Source: Solirubrobacterales bacterium (lineage in GTDB: Bacteria > Actinomycetota > Thermoleophilia > Solirubrobacterales > Solirubrobacteraceae). From it: a DNA stretch of 8,349 bases. The stretch is from contig QHBV01000158.1 in NCBI GenBank assembly GCA_003244035.1, forward strand, positions 30,200 through 38,548, written 5' to 3'. Numbering within the stretch: the first letter of the stretch is position 1; each line of letters opens with the position of its first letter. The notes beneath the pieces are model-generated. The model worked only from the letters and a program-made list of their open reading frames with translations. It searched no databases and was not told the DNA's origin. Shown in pieces: positions 1 to 5,268 of this stretch. The position numbers were made by a program, and so were the translations under genes.

Positions 1-47
1 CGACGACGACGACCACGGCGTCAGCGACCACGACGACCACCCACTGA
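1..47 (+). CDS. Possible C-terminal tail of an upstream gene (partial, tentative)
   Basis: Read in the frame that starts at base 3, the first 47 bases encode a Thr/Ala-rich run ending in His and a TGA at 45-47, five bases before the mazG start codon. This would fit the low-complexity tail of an upstream co-directional gene. The stretch is built from CGA/ACG trinucleotides, so the other frames also look biased: the mazG frame itself reads as Asp/His-rich and stays open to the window edge. Only 15 codons are visible and I cannot assign a family. Confidence 0.25.
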   Translation, partial: TTTTTASATTTTTH

Positions 48-52
48 TCCGA

Positions 53-874
53 GTGAGCTCCGGCTCACCGGAGATCCCGCAGGCACTCGCGCGCCTCGAC
101 GCGATCACCCGGCGGCTGCGGAGAGAGTGCCCGTGGGATCGCGAGCAGGACGAGCGGACGATCGTTCCCCACACGCTCGAGGAAGCCTATGAGCTGGCGG
201 ACGCCGCCCATCGCCGCGACGACTCGAAGCTGATCGACGAGCTCGGAGACGTTCTCTTCCAGGTTCACTTCCTGGCGCTGCTGCTGGAGGAGCGTGATGC
301 CGGCGATCTGAGCCAGGTGGCCGAACACTGCGCCCAGAAGCTGATCCGCCGCCACCCGCACGTGTTCGGCTCCGAACAGGCTGAAACCGCGGAGCAGGTA
401 CTTCACAACTGGGACCAGATCAAGCGGCGCGAACCGGGGCGCGAAGCCGGCGTGTTCGGGGAGGTCCCCGAGAACCTCCCCGCGCCGCTGTACGCGCGCA
501 AGCTCCAGCGCCGCGCGGCCTCGAGCGGGTTTGACTTCCCCGGCCTCGAGGGGCCCGTGCAGTCGGTCCGCGACGAGCTGGCCGAGCTCGAGGCGGCCAC
601 CACCGCCGACGAGCGCTTCCACGAGCTGGGGGACCTGCTGTTCGCTGCCGTCAACGTCGCCCGCAAGCTGCGGGTCGATCCGGAGCTTGCGCTGCGGGCC
701 GCGTCGGACCGGTTCCGCGCGCGCGTCCTGGCTGGGAGCGCGCTGGCGGCATCGGAGGGCAGAAGCTGGGACGATCTAGCTCCCGGCGAGCAGCTTGCCT
801 ACTACGCCCGCGCGCGTCTGACCCCAACCGCCGCGCCCGCGCCCCCGACCCAAGGAGGTCATCAGCGGAGATGA
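53..874 (+). CDS. mazG: Nucleoside triphosphate pyrophosphohydrolase MazG
   Basis: MazG hydrolyses NTPs and dNTPs to NMPs and pyrophosphate, cleaning the nucleotide pool of non-canonical nucleotides; the E. coli enzyme also affects (p)ppGpp levels. The 273-residue product has the usual two-domain layout. Domain 1 carries the family signature CPWDREQ (26-32), then the metal-binding EExxE (Glu43, Glu44, Glu47) and ExxD (Glu63, Asp66). Domain 2 repeats the pattern in weaker form, with acidic residues around 174-180 and ExxD at Glu191/Asp194. The GTG at 53 is chosen because it puts CPWD about 26 residues from the N-terminus, as in relatives. No good ribosome-binding site precedes it, and the frame is open upstream through a low-complexity Asp/His stretch. 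The last 20 residues are Pro/Ala-rich and their codons contain the eno ribosome-binding site. The stop overlaps the eno start (ATGA), implying translational coupling. Confidence 0.95.
   Translation: MSSGSPEIPQALARLDAITRRLRRECPWDREQDERTIVPHTLEEAYELADAAHRRDDSKLIDELGDVLFQVHFLALLLEERDAGDLSQVAEHCAQKLIRRHPHVFGSEQAETAEQVLHNWDQIKRREPGREAGVFGEVPENLPAPLYARKLQRRAASSGFDFPGLEGPVQSVRDELAELEAATTADERFHELGDLLFAAVNVARKLRVDPELALRAASDRFRARVLAGSALAASEGRSWDDLAPGEQLAYYARARLTPTAAPAPPTQGGHQRR
852..859 (+). promoter_or_regulatory. Strong Shine-Dalgarno of eno, inside the 3' end of mazG
   Basis: AAGGAGGT is an 8-base match to the anti-Shine-Dalgarno sequence and lies about 11 bases before the eno ATG at 871. It supports that start and shows that eno is translated from a transcript running through mazG. 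It is the strongest ribosome-binding site in the window. Confidence 0.85.
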
Positions 875-2145
875 GCCAGATCGAGCATGTGCACGCACGC
901 CAGATCCTCGACAGCCGGGGAAACCCGACGGTCGAGGTCGAGCTCAGCGTGCGCTCCGGGGCCTGGGGACGCGCGGCGGTGCCATCGGGAGCCTCGACTG
1001 GAGCGCTCGAGGCGATCGAGCTGCGCGACGGCGGCTCGGATTGGCTCGGTCGCGGTGTGACCAAGGCGGTCGACAACGTCAACGGCGAGATCGCGACGGC
1101 CGTTCGCGGAACGGATGCGTCCAGTCAGGCGGCGCTCGACAGGATGCTGATTGCGCTCGATGGGACCCACCACAAATCGCGCCTGGGCGCCAATGCCCTG
1201 CTCGCGGTCTCGCTCGCGGCGGCTCATGCCGCGGCGGCCGAGGAGCGGCTGCCGCTGTGGCGCTATATCGGAGGGGAGACCGCACATGTGCTGCCCGTGC
1301 CGATGATGAACGTGCTCAACGGCGGCGCCCACGCAGACAACCGGATCGATTTTCAGGAGTTCATGATCGTCCCTGTCGGGGCGCGCACCTTCAGCGACGC
1401 GCTGCGCTACGGGGCTGAGGTCTTCCATCACCTGGGACGGACGCTGCGCGAGCGCGGACTTCCGACCGCGGTCGGAGATGAGGGCGGCTTCGCGCCTGAC
1501 CTGAGCTCCAACGAGCAGGCGCTCCAGGCGGTGGTCGCGGGCATCCGCGCCGCGGGCTATGTGCCAGGCGACCAGGTGGCGATCGCACTGGATCCTGCGG
1601 CGTCCGAGCTCTACCACGACGGGGCGTACGTGCTCGAGCACGAGGGGCGCACGCTCACCGCGGAGGAGCTAGCGAGCTACTGGGCCGAGCTCGCCGAGCG
1701 CTACCCGATCGTGTCGCTCGAGGACGGGATGGCCGAGGAGGACTGGGCCGGCTGGACGACCCTGACCGATCTGCTCGGGAACCGGCTGCAGCTGGTTGGA
1801 GACGACCTGTTCGTCACCAACACAGAACGGCTGTCACGAGGCATCGACACAGGCGTGGCCAACTCGATCTTGATCAAGGTCAACCAGATCGGCACGCTCA
1901 CCGAGACCCTCGCGGCGATCACGATGGCAAGAGAGAGCGGCTATAGCGCGGTGATGTCGCACCGCTCGGGTGAAACGGAGGATGTGACGATCGCGGATCT
2001 CGCGGTCGCGACCGGCTGCGGGCAGATCAAGACCGGCGCGCCATCGCGCACGGACCGCGTTGCGAAGTACAACCAGCTGCTGCGGATCGAGGAGGCGCTC
2101 GGGCCCGACGCGGAGTATCCGGGGCGCAGCGCATTCCGGTCGTGA
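871..2145 (+). CDS. eno: Enolase (2-phosphoglycerate dehydratase)
   Basis: Cytoplasmic glycolytic enzyme that interconverts 2-phosphoglycerate and phosphoenolpyruvate, with Mg2+. The 424-residue length fits bacterial enolases (E. coli 432). The N-terminal domain has ILDSRGNPTVEVEL and the mobile loop SGASTG (39-44). The barrel has GGAHADN with His154, QEFM with Glu163, GDEGGFAP with the catalytic acid Glu204, Mg2+ ligands Asp241, Glu284 and Asp311, the catalytic base Lys336 within the signature ILIKVNQIGTLTET, then SHRSGE with His364 and Lys387. All catalytic and metal residues expected from the E. coli enzyme are present. Asp241 is followed by Pro (DPAASE) where many enolases have Val, a minor variation. 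The ATG overlaps the mazG stop and has a strong ribosome-binding site. The ftsB-like gene follows after a spacer, a widespread linkage. Confidence 0.98.
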   Translation: MSQIEHVHARQILDSRGNPTVEVELSVRSGAWGRAAVPSGASTGALEAIELRDGGSDWLGRGVTKAVDNVNGEIATAVRGTDASSQAALDRMLIALDGTHHKSRLGANALLAVSLAAAHAAAAEERLPLWRYIGGETAHVLPVPMMNVLNGGAHADNRIDFQEFMIVPVGARTFSDALRYGAEVFHHLGRTLRERGLPTAVGDEGGFAPDLSSNEQALQAVVAGIRAAGYVPGDQVAIALDPAASELYHDGAYVLEHEGRTLTAEELASYWAELAERYPIVSLEDGMAEEDWAGWTTLTDLLGNRLQLVGDDLFVTNTERLSRGIDTGVANSILIKVNQIGTLTETLAAITMARESGYSAVMSHRSGETEDVTIADLAVATGCGQIKTGAPSRTDRVAKYNQLLRIEEALGPDAEYPGRSAFRS

Positions 2146-2286
2146 CCACGGCGGGCCTTGGTCCTGGTCGTGAGACACGGGCTGTGGTCTGTAGCGCGGG
2201 GCCGCGCCATGAGATGCGGGCTTGGATCGTGGGTGCGGGATTGCAGCGAGCAGGACTCGTCGTGCGCTTCGCGAAGCGCACACGGA
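2146..2286 (+). other. eno-ftsB spacer with degenerate direct repeats and a palindrome
   Basis: This 141-base spacer lacks a convincing gene under the start chosen for ftsB. It contains three related 12-mers: CGGGCCTTGGTC (2152-2163), CGGGCTGTGGTC (2178-2189) and CGGGCTTGGATC (2217-2228). The second and third are each preceded by TGAGA plus two bases. A 20-bp perfect palindrome lies at 2262-2281. I see no clear promoter and no T-tract terminator. If ftsB started at the in-frame GTG at 2158, most of the spacer would be coding, but the resulting residues are Cys/Ser/Arg-rich and unlike any FtsB N-terminus. Confidence 0.5.
2262..2281. repeat. Perfect 20-bp palindrome upstream of ftsB
   Basis: GTGCGCTTCGCGAAGCGCAC equals its own reverse complement over all 20 bases. 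As RNA it could form an 8-bp stem with a CGCG tetraloop. It ends six bases before the chosen ATG at 2287, so such a hairpin would sit where ribosomes bind. There is no U-run, so a classical terminator is unlikely. Other possibilities are an extragenic palindromic repeat or a dimeric operator. Confidence 0.7.
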
Positions 2287-2667
2287 ATGCCGGCCGCCCG
2301 TTCCGCAACCGCCGCACCCCGCCGGGCCCGGCCGCCGGGGACGGCCTCGCCACGCCCGCGACGGGTGCCCGCGCGGAGCCCGCGAGGACGAGTTCGATGG
2401 GATCGCATCGGACGGGTAGGTCTGCTCGTGGTGCTTGCCGTGGTCGGCGTCCTTTACGTGCAGCAGGGGCTCTCCTACCTCTCCACGCGAACGCAGGCCG
2501 AGCGCCAGGCAGCGATCGTCCAGCGCTTACGGGGCCAGAACGATCAGCTCTCCTCCGAACAGAAGTCGCTCAGCGATCCGGCGACGATCGTGCGCGACGC
2601 GCGGGCGCTCGGGATGGTTGCACCGGGCGAGCGGCCGTACGTGATCACCGGGCTGCCCGGCCACTGA
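2287..2667 (+). CDS. FtsB/DivIC-type septum formation initiator
   Basis: Probable bitopic division protein of the FtsB/DivIC family, which with FtsL and FtsQ links early and late divisome assembly and activates septal peptidoglycan synthesis. From the ATG at 2287 it has 126 residues: a basic, Pro/Arg-rich cytoplasmic N-terminus (1-40), one membrane helix (about 42-60), a short coiled coil (about 66-95, TQAERQAAIVQRLRGQNDQL), and the family-like end DPATIVRDARALGMVAPGE (97-115). Position after eno matches the family's usual neighbourhood. The start is uncertain. The GTG at 2365 would give a 100-residue protein of more typical length, and the GTG at 2158 would add an improbable 43 residues. No strong ribosome-binding site settles this. 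The family call is firm; ftsB versus divIC naming is only convention. Confidence 0.85.
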   Translation: MPAARSATAAPRRARPPGTASPRPRRVPARSPRGRVRWDRIGRVGLLVVLAVVGVLYVQQGLSYLSTRTQAERQAAIVQRLRGQNDQLSSEQKSLSDPATIVRDARALGMVAPGERPYVITGLPGH

Positions 2668-2672
2668 GCCGT

Positions 2673-2714
2673 CGCGCGCGCGCGCCCGTTCTGCGTCGGC
2701 GCGGAGCCGGCGTG
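2673..2714 (+). repeat. Alternating CG run followed by an intergenic hairpin
   Basis: The 64-base gap between ftsB and the next gene starts with six CG dinucleotides (2673-2684). A potential RNA hairpin follows: arm 2692-2700, loop GCGGA (2701-2705), arm 2706-2714, nine pairs including three G-U. There is no T-tract. It lies 17 bases before the GTG at 2732 and could affect that gene's translation, but in DNA this GC-rich short hairpins arise easily by chance. Confidence 0.4.
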
Positions 2715-2731
2715 CGCTGAGGCGAGAGCAG

Positions 2732-3058
2732 GTGCGGTTCGACGAGTTGATCGGCCTGTGGCAGGACGGCCAGCGACGGCTCTCGCGCTCCGAGCCGGAT
2801 GCGCGCGCCGCGCTCGAACGTGTGACCGAAGCGATCGTGGTCGAGCTCCGACGGCGCCTCGGTGGATCCTTCACGGCCGAGGAGCTCGCACGCGAGTATC
2901 TCGAGCAGGGAACGGATTGGTGCTTTCACCTGGCCACGCGGGTGGCACCGCTCACGCCCGCAGCCTGGGACATGACGACCGTCGCCGGGGCGGCATTCGC
3001 GCGCTACCTGCGTGAGGCCAGTGACTACGGCGGCGGGCGCCGAGTCGAAGATCGGTAG
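2732..3058 (+). CDS. Uncharacterised 108-residue protein
   Basis: I do not recognise a characterised family. The product is short, soluble and probably mostly helical, without signal peptide, membrane segment or Cys cluster. It opens with FDELIGLWQDGQRRL (3-17), has a charged helix around 27-43 (ERVTEAIVVELRRRL), then FTAEELAREYLEQGTDWCFHLA (47-68) and a C-terminal helix around 82-95. The pattern suggests a compact helical domain. The GTG at 2732 is used because FDEL follows directly, as expected for the start of a domain, although the ribosome-binding site is weak (GAGGCGAGAG just upstream). It is 64 bases behind ftsB on the same strand and probably shares its transcript, so a division or envelope link is conceivable only by context. 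It converges with the minus-strand gene ending at 3084, 25 bases away. Confidence 0.7.
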   Translation: MRFDELIGLWQDGQRRLSRSEPDARAALERVTEAIVVELRRRLGGSFTAEELAREYLEQGTDWCFHLATRVAPLTPAAWDMTTVAGAAFARYLREASDYGGGRRVEDR

Positions 3059-3083
3059 CGTCGGCCGGCGCTGGCGTCAGGCG

Positions 3084-3635
3084 TCACTCCGCGTCCTCGG
3101 GTTCCTCCGCACCCGCTCGGCGGATCACGATCTGGTCCTCCTCGATTGCGACCTCGACCGGACGGTGGCCAGCCCAGTACTCGGCGTAGATCGGATCATC
3201 CTGGATCGCCGGATCGAGCCACAGGCCGTAGCCCTCTTCGCCGTGATCGAAGGTTGCCTCCAGCGTGTCGGACGCCTTTTGCTTGGTTCGACTGCCGGCA
3301 CGCCCGCCACGCCGACCGCGGCGGCGCCGGGCCGGCCGGTCTTCGTCCTCGGCGGGTTCGTCCGCGTCATCGTCTGAGCCCTCGGCCTGCGCGGCGTCGA
3401 GCTCAGCCGCGATCAGGGCGTCGTCCTCCGCCCGGAGGTCGATCTCATCGTCGTAGTCGGCGACCGCGCCTGTTGCTTCGGCCTCGCCGTCTGACTCGAG
3501 CCCCTGTTCGCGCTTGAAAGCTTGGATCTGCTGGACGGTGACCTCGAGCTGGTGGGCGATCCATGCATCGGTTCGTCCCTGGCGCACCCATGCGCGGATT
3601 CGATTCAGCTCTGGCCGCAACGATCGACGTGGCAT
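3084..3635 (-). CDS. Uncharacterised protein with N-terminal HTH-like segment, acidic linker and basic patch
   Basis: A 183-residue protein of unknown function with four visible parts. Residues 11-45 (NRIRAWVRQGRTDAWIAHQLEV onward to FKREQGL) look like a helix-turn-helix of the kind that recognises DNA by sequence-triggered 'wake-up' helices. Residues 48-100 are strongly acidic and probably disordered. Residues 101-121 form an Arg/Lys-rich patch (PARRRRGRRGGRAGSRTKQK). Residues 123-173 form a small C-terminal domain with aromatic residues (YGLWLDP, YAEYWAGHRPVEVAI), ending in a beta-like strand QIVIRRA. I believe related proteins occur in other Thermoleophilia, but this is memory rather than a search. 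The ATG at 3635 has no ribosome-binding site but a TANNNT box lies nine bases upstream, consistent with a leaderless or nearly leaderless message. It is divergent from csrA. A DNA- or RNA-binding role is inference. Confidence 0.75.
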   Translation of the reverse strand: MPRRSLRPELNRIRAWVRQGRTDAWIAHQLEVTVQQIQAFKREQGLESDGEAEATGAVADYDDEIDLRAEDDALIAAELDAAQAEGSDDDADEPAEDEDRPARRRRGRRGGRAGSRTKQKASDTLEATFDHGEEGYGLWLDPAIQDDPIYAEYWAGHRPVEVAIEEDQIVIRRAGAEEPEDAE

Positions 3636-3644
3636 CAGGCACGG

Positions 3645-3653
3645 AGACTATTA
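3645..3653 (-). promoter_or_regulatory. Putative -10 element of the HTH-like gene
   Basis: Read on the minus strand, TAATAGTCT contains overlapping -10-like hexamers, TAATAG and TAGTCT. TAGTCT ends nine bases before the ATG at 3635, so transcription would start at or just before the start codon. This agrees with the absence of a ribosome-binding site. There is no convincing -35 hexamer. Confidence 0.4.
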
Positions 3654-3683
3654 CACCCAACGGCGGCAACAGGACCGCAGCGC

Positions 3684-3713
3684 TTGTCCGGGGACGATCG
3701 TTCACGCTATTCT
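3684..3713 (+). promoter_or_regulatory. Putative sigma-70-type promoter of csrA
   Basis: TTGTCC (3684-3689) and TATTCT (3708-3713) are separated by 18 bases, a good housekeeping promoter match. Transcription would begin near 3720, giving a leader of about 75 bases before the csrA ATG. An 8-bp palindrome, ACGATCGT (3694-3701), sits in the spacer and could be an operator, though palindromes of that size are common. Confidence 0.5.
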
Positions 3714-3781
3714 GGGCGCCGGGCCGGCCGCCATCGTCGAGATCGAGTTCGCCGGTCGTGCTTTCAGATCATTGGCCGAGC

Positions 3782-3788
3782 AGGGAGG
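3782..3788 (+). promoter_or_regulatory. csrA ribosome-binding site, with a GGA core
   Basis: AGGGAGG ends six bases before the ATG at 3795 and fixes the csrA start, even though the frame is open further upstream. It contains GGA, the core that CsrA proteins bind, so it could in principle be a site for autoregulation. I see no stable hairpin presenting it. Confidence 0.7.
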
Positions 3789-3794
3789 CATTCC

Positions 3795-4049
3795 ATGTTG
3801 GTACTCACTCGTAAGTCCAACCAGAGCATCATGATCGGGGATGACATCGAGATAACGGTGCTGGCGATCATGGGCGAGAAGGTGCGAATCGGAATCCAGG
3901 CACCCAGGGAAGTTCCGGTGTTCCGCAAAGAGGTCTATCTCGAGATCCAGCAGGAGCGTCTCGATGCCGGGCAAGCACGGGTTGGCGCCGGCGAGGGCGC
4001 GCGCGACGAGGTCGACGCAGCGCTGCGGAGCTTGGGGGATACGGATTAG
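3795..4049 (+). CDS. csrA: Carbon storage regulator CsrA
   Basis: Small dimeric RNA-binding protein that binds GGA motifs in mRNA leaders and changes translation or stability, affecting carbon metabolism, motility and surface behaviour. The 84-residue product begins MLVLTRKSNQSIMIGDDIEI, aligns to CsrA through about residue 54 and has the RNA-contacting Leu4 and Arg44, within VRIGIQAPREVPVFRKEVY. The last 30 residues are an Ala/Gly/Glu/Asp-rich tail beyond the core; E. coli CsrA has 61 residues. In many Gram-positive bacteria csrA sits beside fliW and flagellar genes, but none is visible here. The start is supported by a good ribosome-binding site. The 3' end overlaps by three bases the stop region of the opposing gene at 4046-4291. 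Family identification is very secure; targets cannot be read from this window. Confidence 0.95.
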   Translation: MLVLTRKSNQSIMIGDDIEITVLAIMGEKVRIGIQAPREVPVFRKEVYLEIQQERLDAGQARVGAGEGARDEVDAALRSLGDTD

Positions 4050-4291
4050 CCGAGCAGGTAGTACAGCGTCTCGAACATCGCCGCAGTCACAATCACTGCG
4101 GTGGCGATCAGCGAGAGCACGAGCATCCAGAAGCGAAACGAGCTGCGCTTCTGCTCACGCGCGTAGGTGCGCTTGCGCGAGCGCACCGCAGCGTGCCGGC
4201 GCAGGCTCTCCCGGCGTCGTCGGTCCAGCCGCGTCTCGTGCCGGAACTCCTGCTCGAGCTGCGCGAGGCTCTGGCGCATCTTCATCGCCAT
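4046..4291 (-). CDS. Small single-pass membrane protein of unknown function
   Basis: An 81-residue protein. The first 52 residues are highly charged and probably helical (LAQLEQEFRHETRLDRRRRESL, then an Arg/Lys-rich stretch to about 50). One hydrophobic helix follows at about 53-79 (FWMLVLSLIATAVIVTAAMFETLYYLLG). The positive N-terminus predicts that it faces the cytoplasm, with only a few residues outside. There is no signal-peptidase site. The ATG at 4291 follows GGGAAGG (minus strand, 4301-4307) at nine bases, a good ribosome-binding site. It lies 31 bases downstream of the methyltransferase on the same strand, suggesting one transcript. Its stop region overlaps that of csrA, so the two transcripts must overlap at their 3' ends. 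I do not recognise a named family. Small basic-helix plus membrane-helix proteins can be membrane adaptors, but that is inference only. Confidence 0.75.
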   Translation of the reverse strand: MAMKMRQSLAQLEQEFRHETRLDRRRRESLRRHAAVRSRKRTYAREQKRSSFRFWMLVLSLIATAVIVTAAMFETLYYLLG

Positions 4292-4322
4292 CGCGTCGAG
4301 CCTTCCCGCCGCCTCCGATGCA

Positions 4323-5189
4323 TTACGTCCCCTCCGCGGGAATCCTGCCCGCGGCTACGACTGCGCTTGCGGGAATCTCCAGGCCGCCGTCGGGGGTCGT
4401 GAATCGATCCAGGACACTGCGCGCACCCTCGCGCACCTCGGCGGCCGCGCCGGCGTCGAGCGTGCCGAGTGCCTGGGCAATCGGCGCGGCGAGGTCACAG
4501 GTGGCCTCCCAGTACTGCTCAAAGCTGGCGTAGGACTGGCTGAAGCCGAGCCGCTCGGTCTCGATCTGCTCAAAGCCGGCTTCACCGAGCCGGTCCGCGA
4601 GCGCGGCCGGGTCGGCCATCGAGAACATACCCGGAGCGTCCGGATCGGGCACCGGCAGCGCGTCACGAGCGATCAGCTGCGCCGCAGGTGCCCTCGCCCA
4701 CAGGTTCTTCTCCGGCGCGTCCCAGGTTGCCAGCGCGAGGCGACCGGCCGGCCCGAGCACCCGATGGGTCTCGCGCAGCGCCGCACCCGCATCCCCCATC
4801 AGCATGAACCCCCAGCGACAGAGGACGGCGTCCACGCTCGCGGACTCGAGCTCGATCCGCTGGCCGTCGAGCACCTCGAATTCAACGTTCTCCAGCCCCA
4901 GCTCCTGGGCCCGGGCCCGCGCGACGGAAACCATCTCCGGCGACTGATCGGAGCTGATCAGGGTGCCATGTGGGCCGATTCTCGGCGCCGCCAGGAATCC
5001 CGTCTCACCCGGCCCGGCGGCGAGCTCGAGCACGCGCTGACCAGGCTTCGGATCGATTGCGTCCACCATCCAGCGGGAGACAGGGCTCGTCGCTTCACGC
5101 AGCGGGGCCTGCCACTTCCCCCAGCCGGCTGCGGCGCGGCGCCACATCTCGCGGTTCTTGCGGTCGAGCTCGCTCGCGTCGTTGGTCAT
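4323..5189 (-). CDS. Class I SAM-dependent methyltransferase
   Basis: Probable small-molecule methyltransferase of the UbiE/Methyltransf_11-25 type; substrate unknown. From the ATG at 5189 it has 288 residues. The SAM-binding fold shows motif I as VLELAAGPGETGF (53-65), the acidic residue ending strand 2 (SDQSPEM, Asp81), motif II around FEVLDGQRIEL (104-114), then VDAVLCRWGFMLM (119-131) and the post-motif segment RETHRVLGPAGRLALATWD (139-157). The C-terminal 130 residues are helical and probably cap the substrate pocket. The frame is open upstream to 5285, but that extension would run into the divergent ybdK start and has no family-like sequence; the ATG at 5189 begins just before the conserved-looking KNREMWRRAAAGWGKW. 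The ribosome-binding site is weak, and a TANNNT box lies eight bases upstream. Confidence 0.88.
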   Translation of the reverse strand: MTNDASELDRKNREMWRRAAAGWGKWQAPLREATSPVSRWMVDAIDPKPGQRVLELAAGPGETGFLAAPRIGPHGTLISSDQSPEMVSVARARAQELGLENVEFEVLDGQRIELESASVDAVLCRWGFMLMGDAGAALRETHRVLGPAGRLALATWDAPEKNLWARAPAAQLIARDALPVPDPDAPGMFSMADPAALADRLGEAGFEQIETERLGFSQSYASFEQYWEATCDLAAPIAQALGTLDAGAAAEVREGARSVLDRFTTPDGGLEIPASAVVAAGRIPAEGT

Positions 5190-5197
5190 CGCCGCTG

Positions 5198-5203
5198 AGC
5201 CTA
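5198..5203 (-). promoter_or_regulatory. Putative -10 element of the methyltransferase gene
   Basis: TAGGCT on the minus strand lies eight bases before the ATG at 5189, the spacing expected for a leaderless or nearly leaderless start. No clear -35 is seen. It mirrors the TACGCT box of the divergent ybdK gene. Confidence 0.4.
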
Positions 5204-5225
5204 TCCGACCGGGCGACTGCCCGAG

Positions 5226-5250
5226 CGGACCCTCCGAGCCCGTCGGTCCG
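5226..5250. repeat. Inverted repeat in the methyltransferase/ybdK divergent region
   Basis: CGGACC (5226-5231) and GGTCCG (5245-5250) are perfect inverted arms around a 13-base centre, between two divergent promoters. A second small one, CGGGC-GACT-GCCCG, occupies 5210-5223. Either could be a repressor site, but arms of five or six bases are not significant at this GC content. Confidence 0.3.
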
Positions 5251-5254
5251 TCGT

Positions 5255-5260
5255 TACGCT
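5255..5260 (+). promoter_or_regulatory. Putative -10 element of the ybdK-like gene
   Basis: TACGCT ends eight bases before the ATG at 5269. There is no ribosome-binding site in the intervening CACCCGCG, so translation from a leaderless transcript is likely. Confidence 0.4.
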
Positions 5261-5268
5261 CACCCGCG

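Noticed and set aside
862..1641. Long minus-strand open frame (259 codons) opposite eno
   Set aside because: It lies wholly opposite a certain enolase gene, is Arg/His/Pro-rich and has no recognisable motif. Such frames are routine in GC-rich DNA.
2158..2286. N-terminal extension of the FtsB-like protein from the GTG at 2158
   Set aside because: The added 43 residues are Cys/Ser/Arg-rich, unlike family members, and cover the repeats and palindrome of the spacer.
3522..3794. In-frame upstream extension of csrA
   Set aside because: The open frame continues 91 codons upstream, but CsrA proteins begin at the MLVLTR-type N-terminus, a ribosome-binding site precedes that ATG, and the extension overlaps the divergent gene.
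4167..5198. Plus-strand open frame (343 codons) opposite the methyltransferase and the small membrane protein
   Set aside because: The minus strand has clear SAM-binding motifs and good starts; the plus-strand reading is Arg/Pro/His-rich and featureless.
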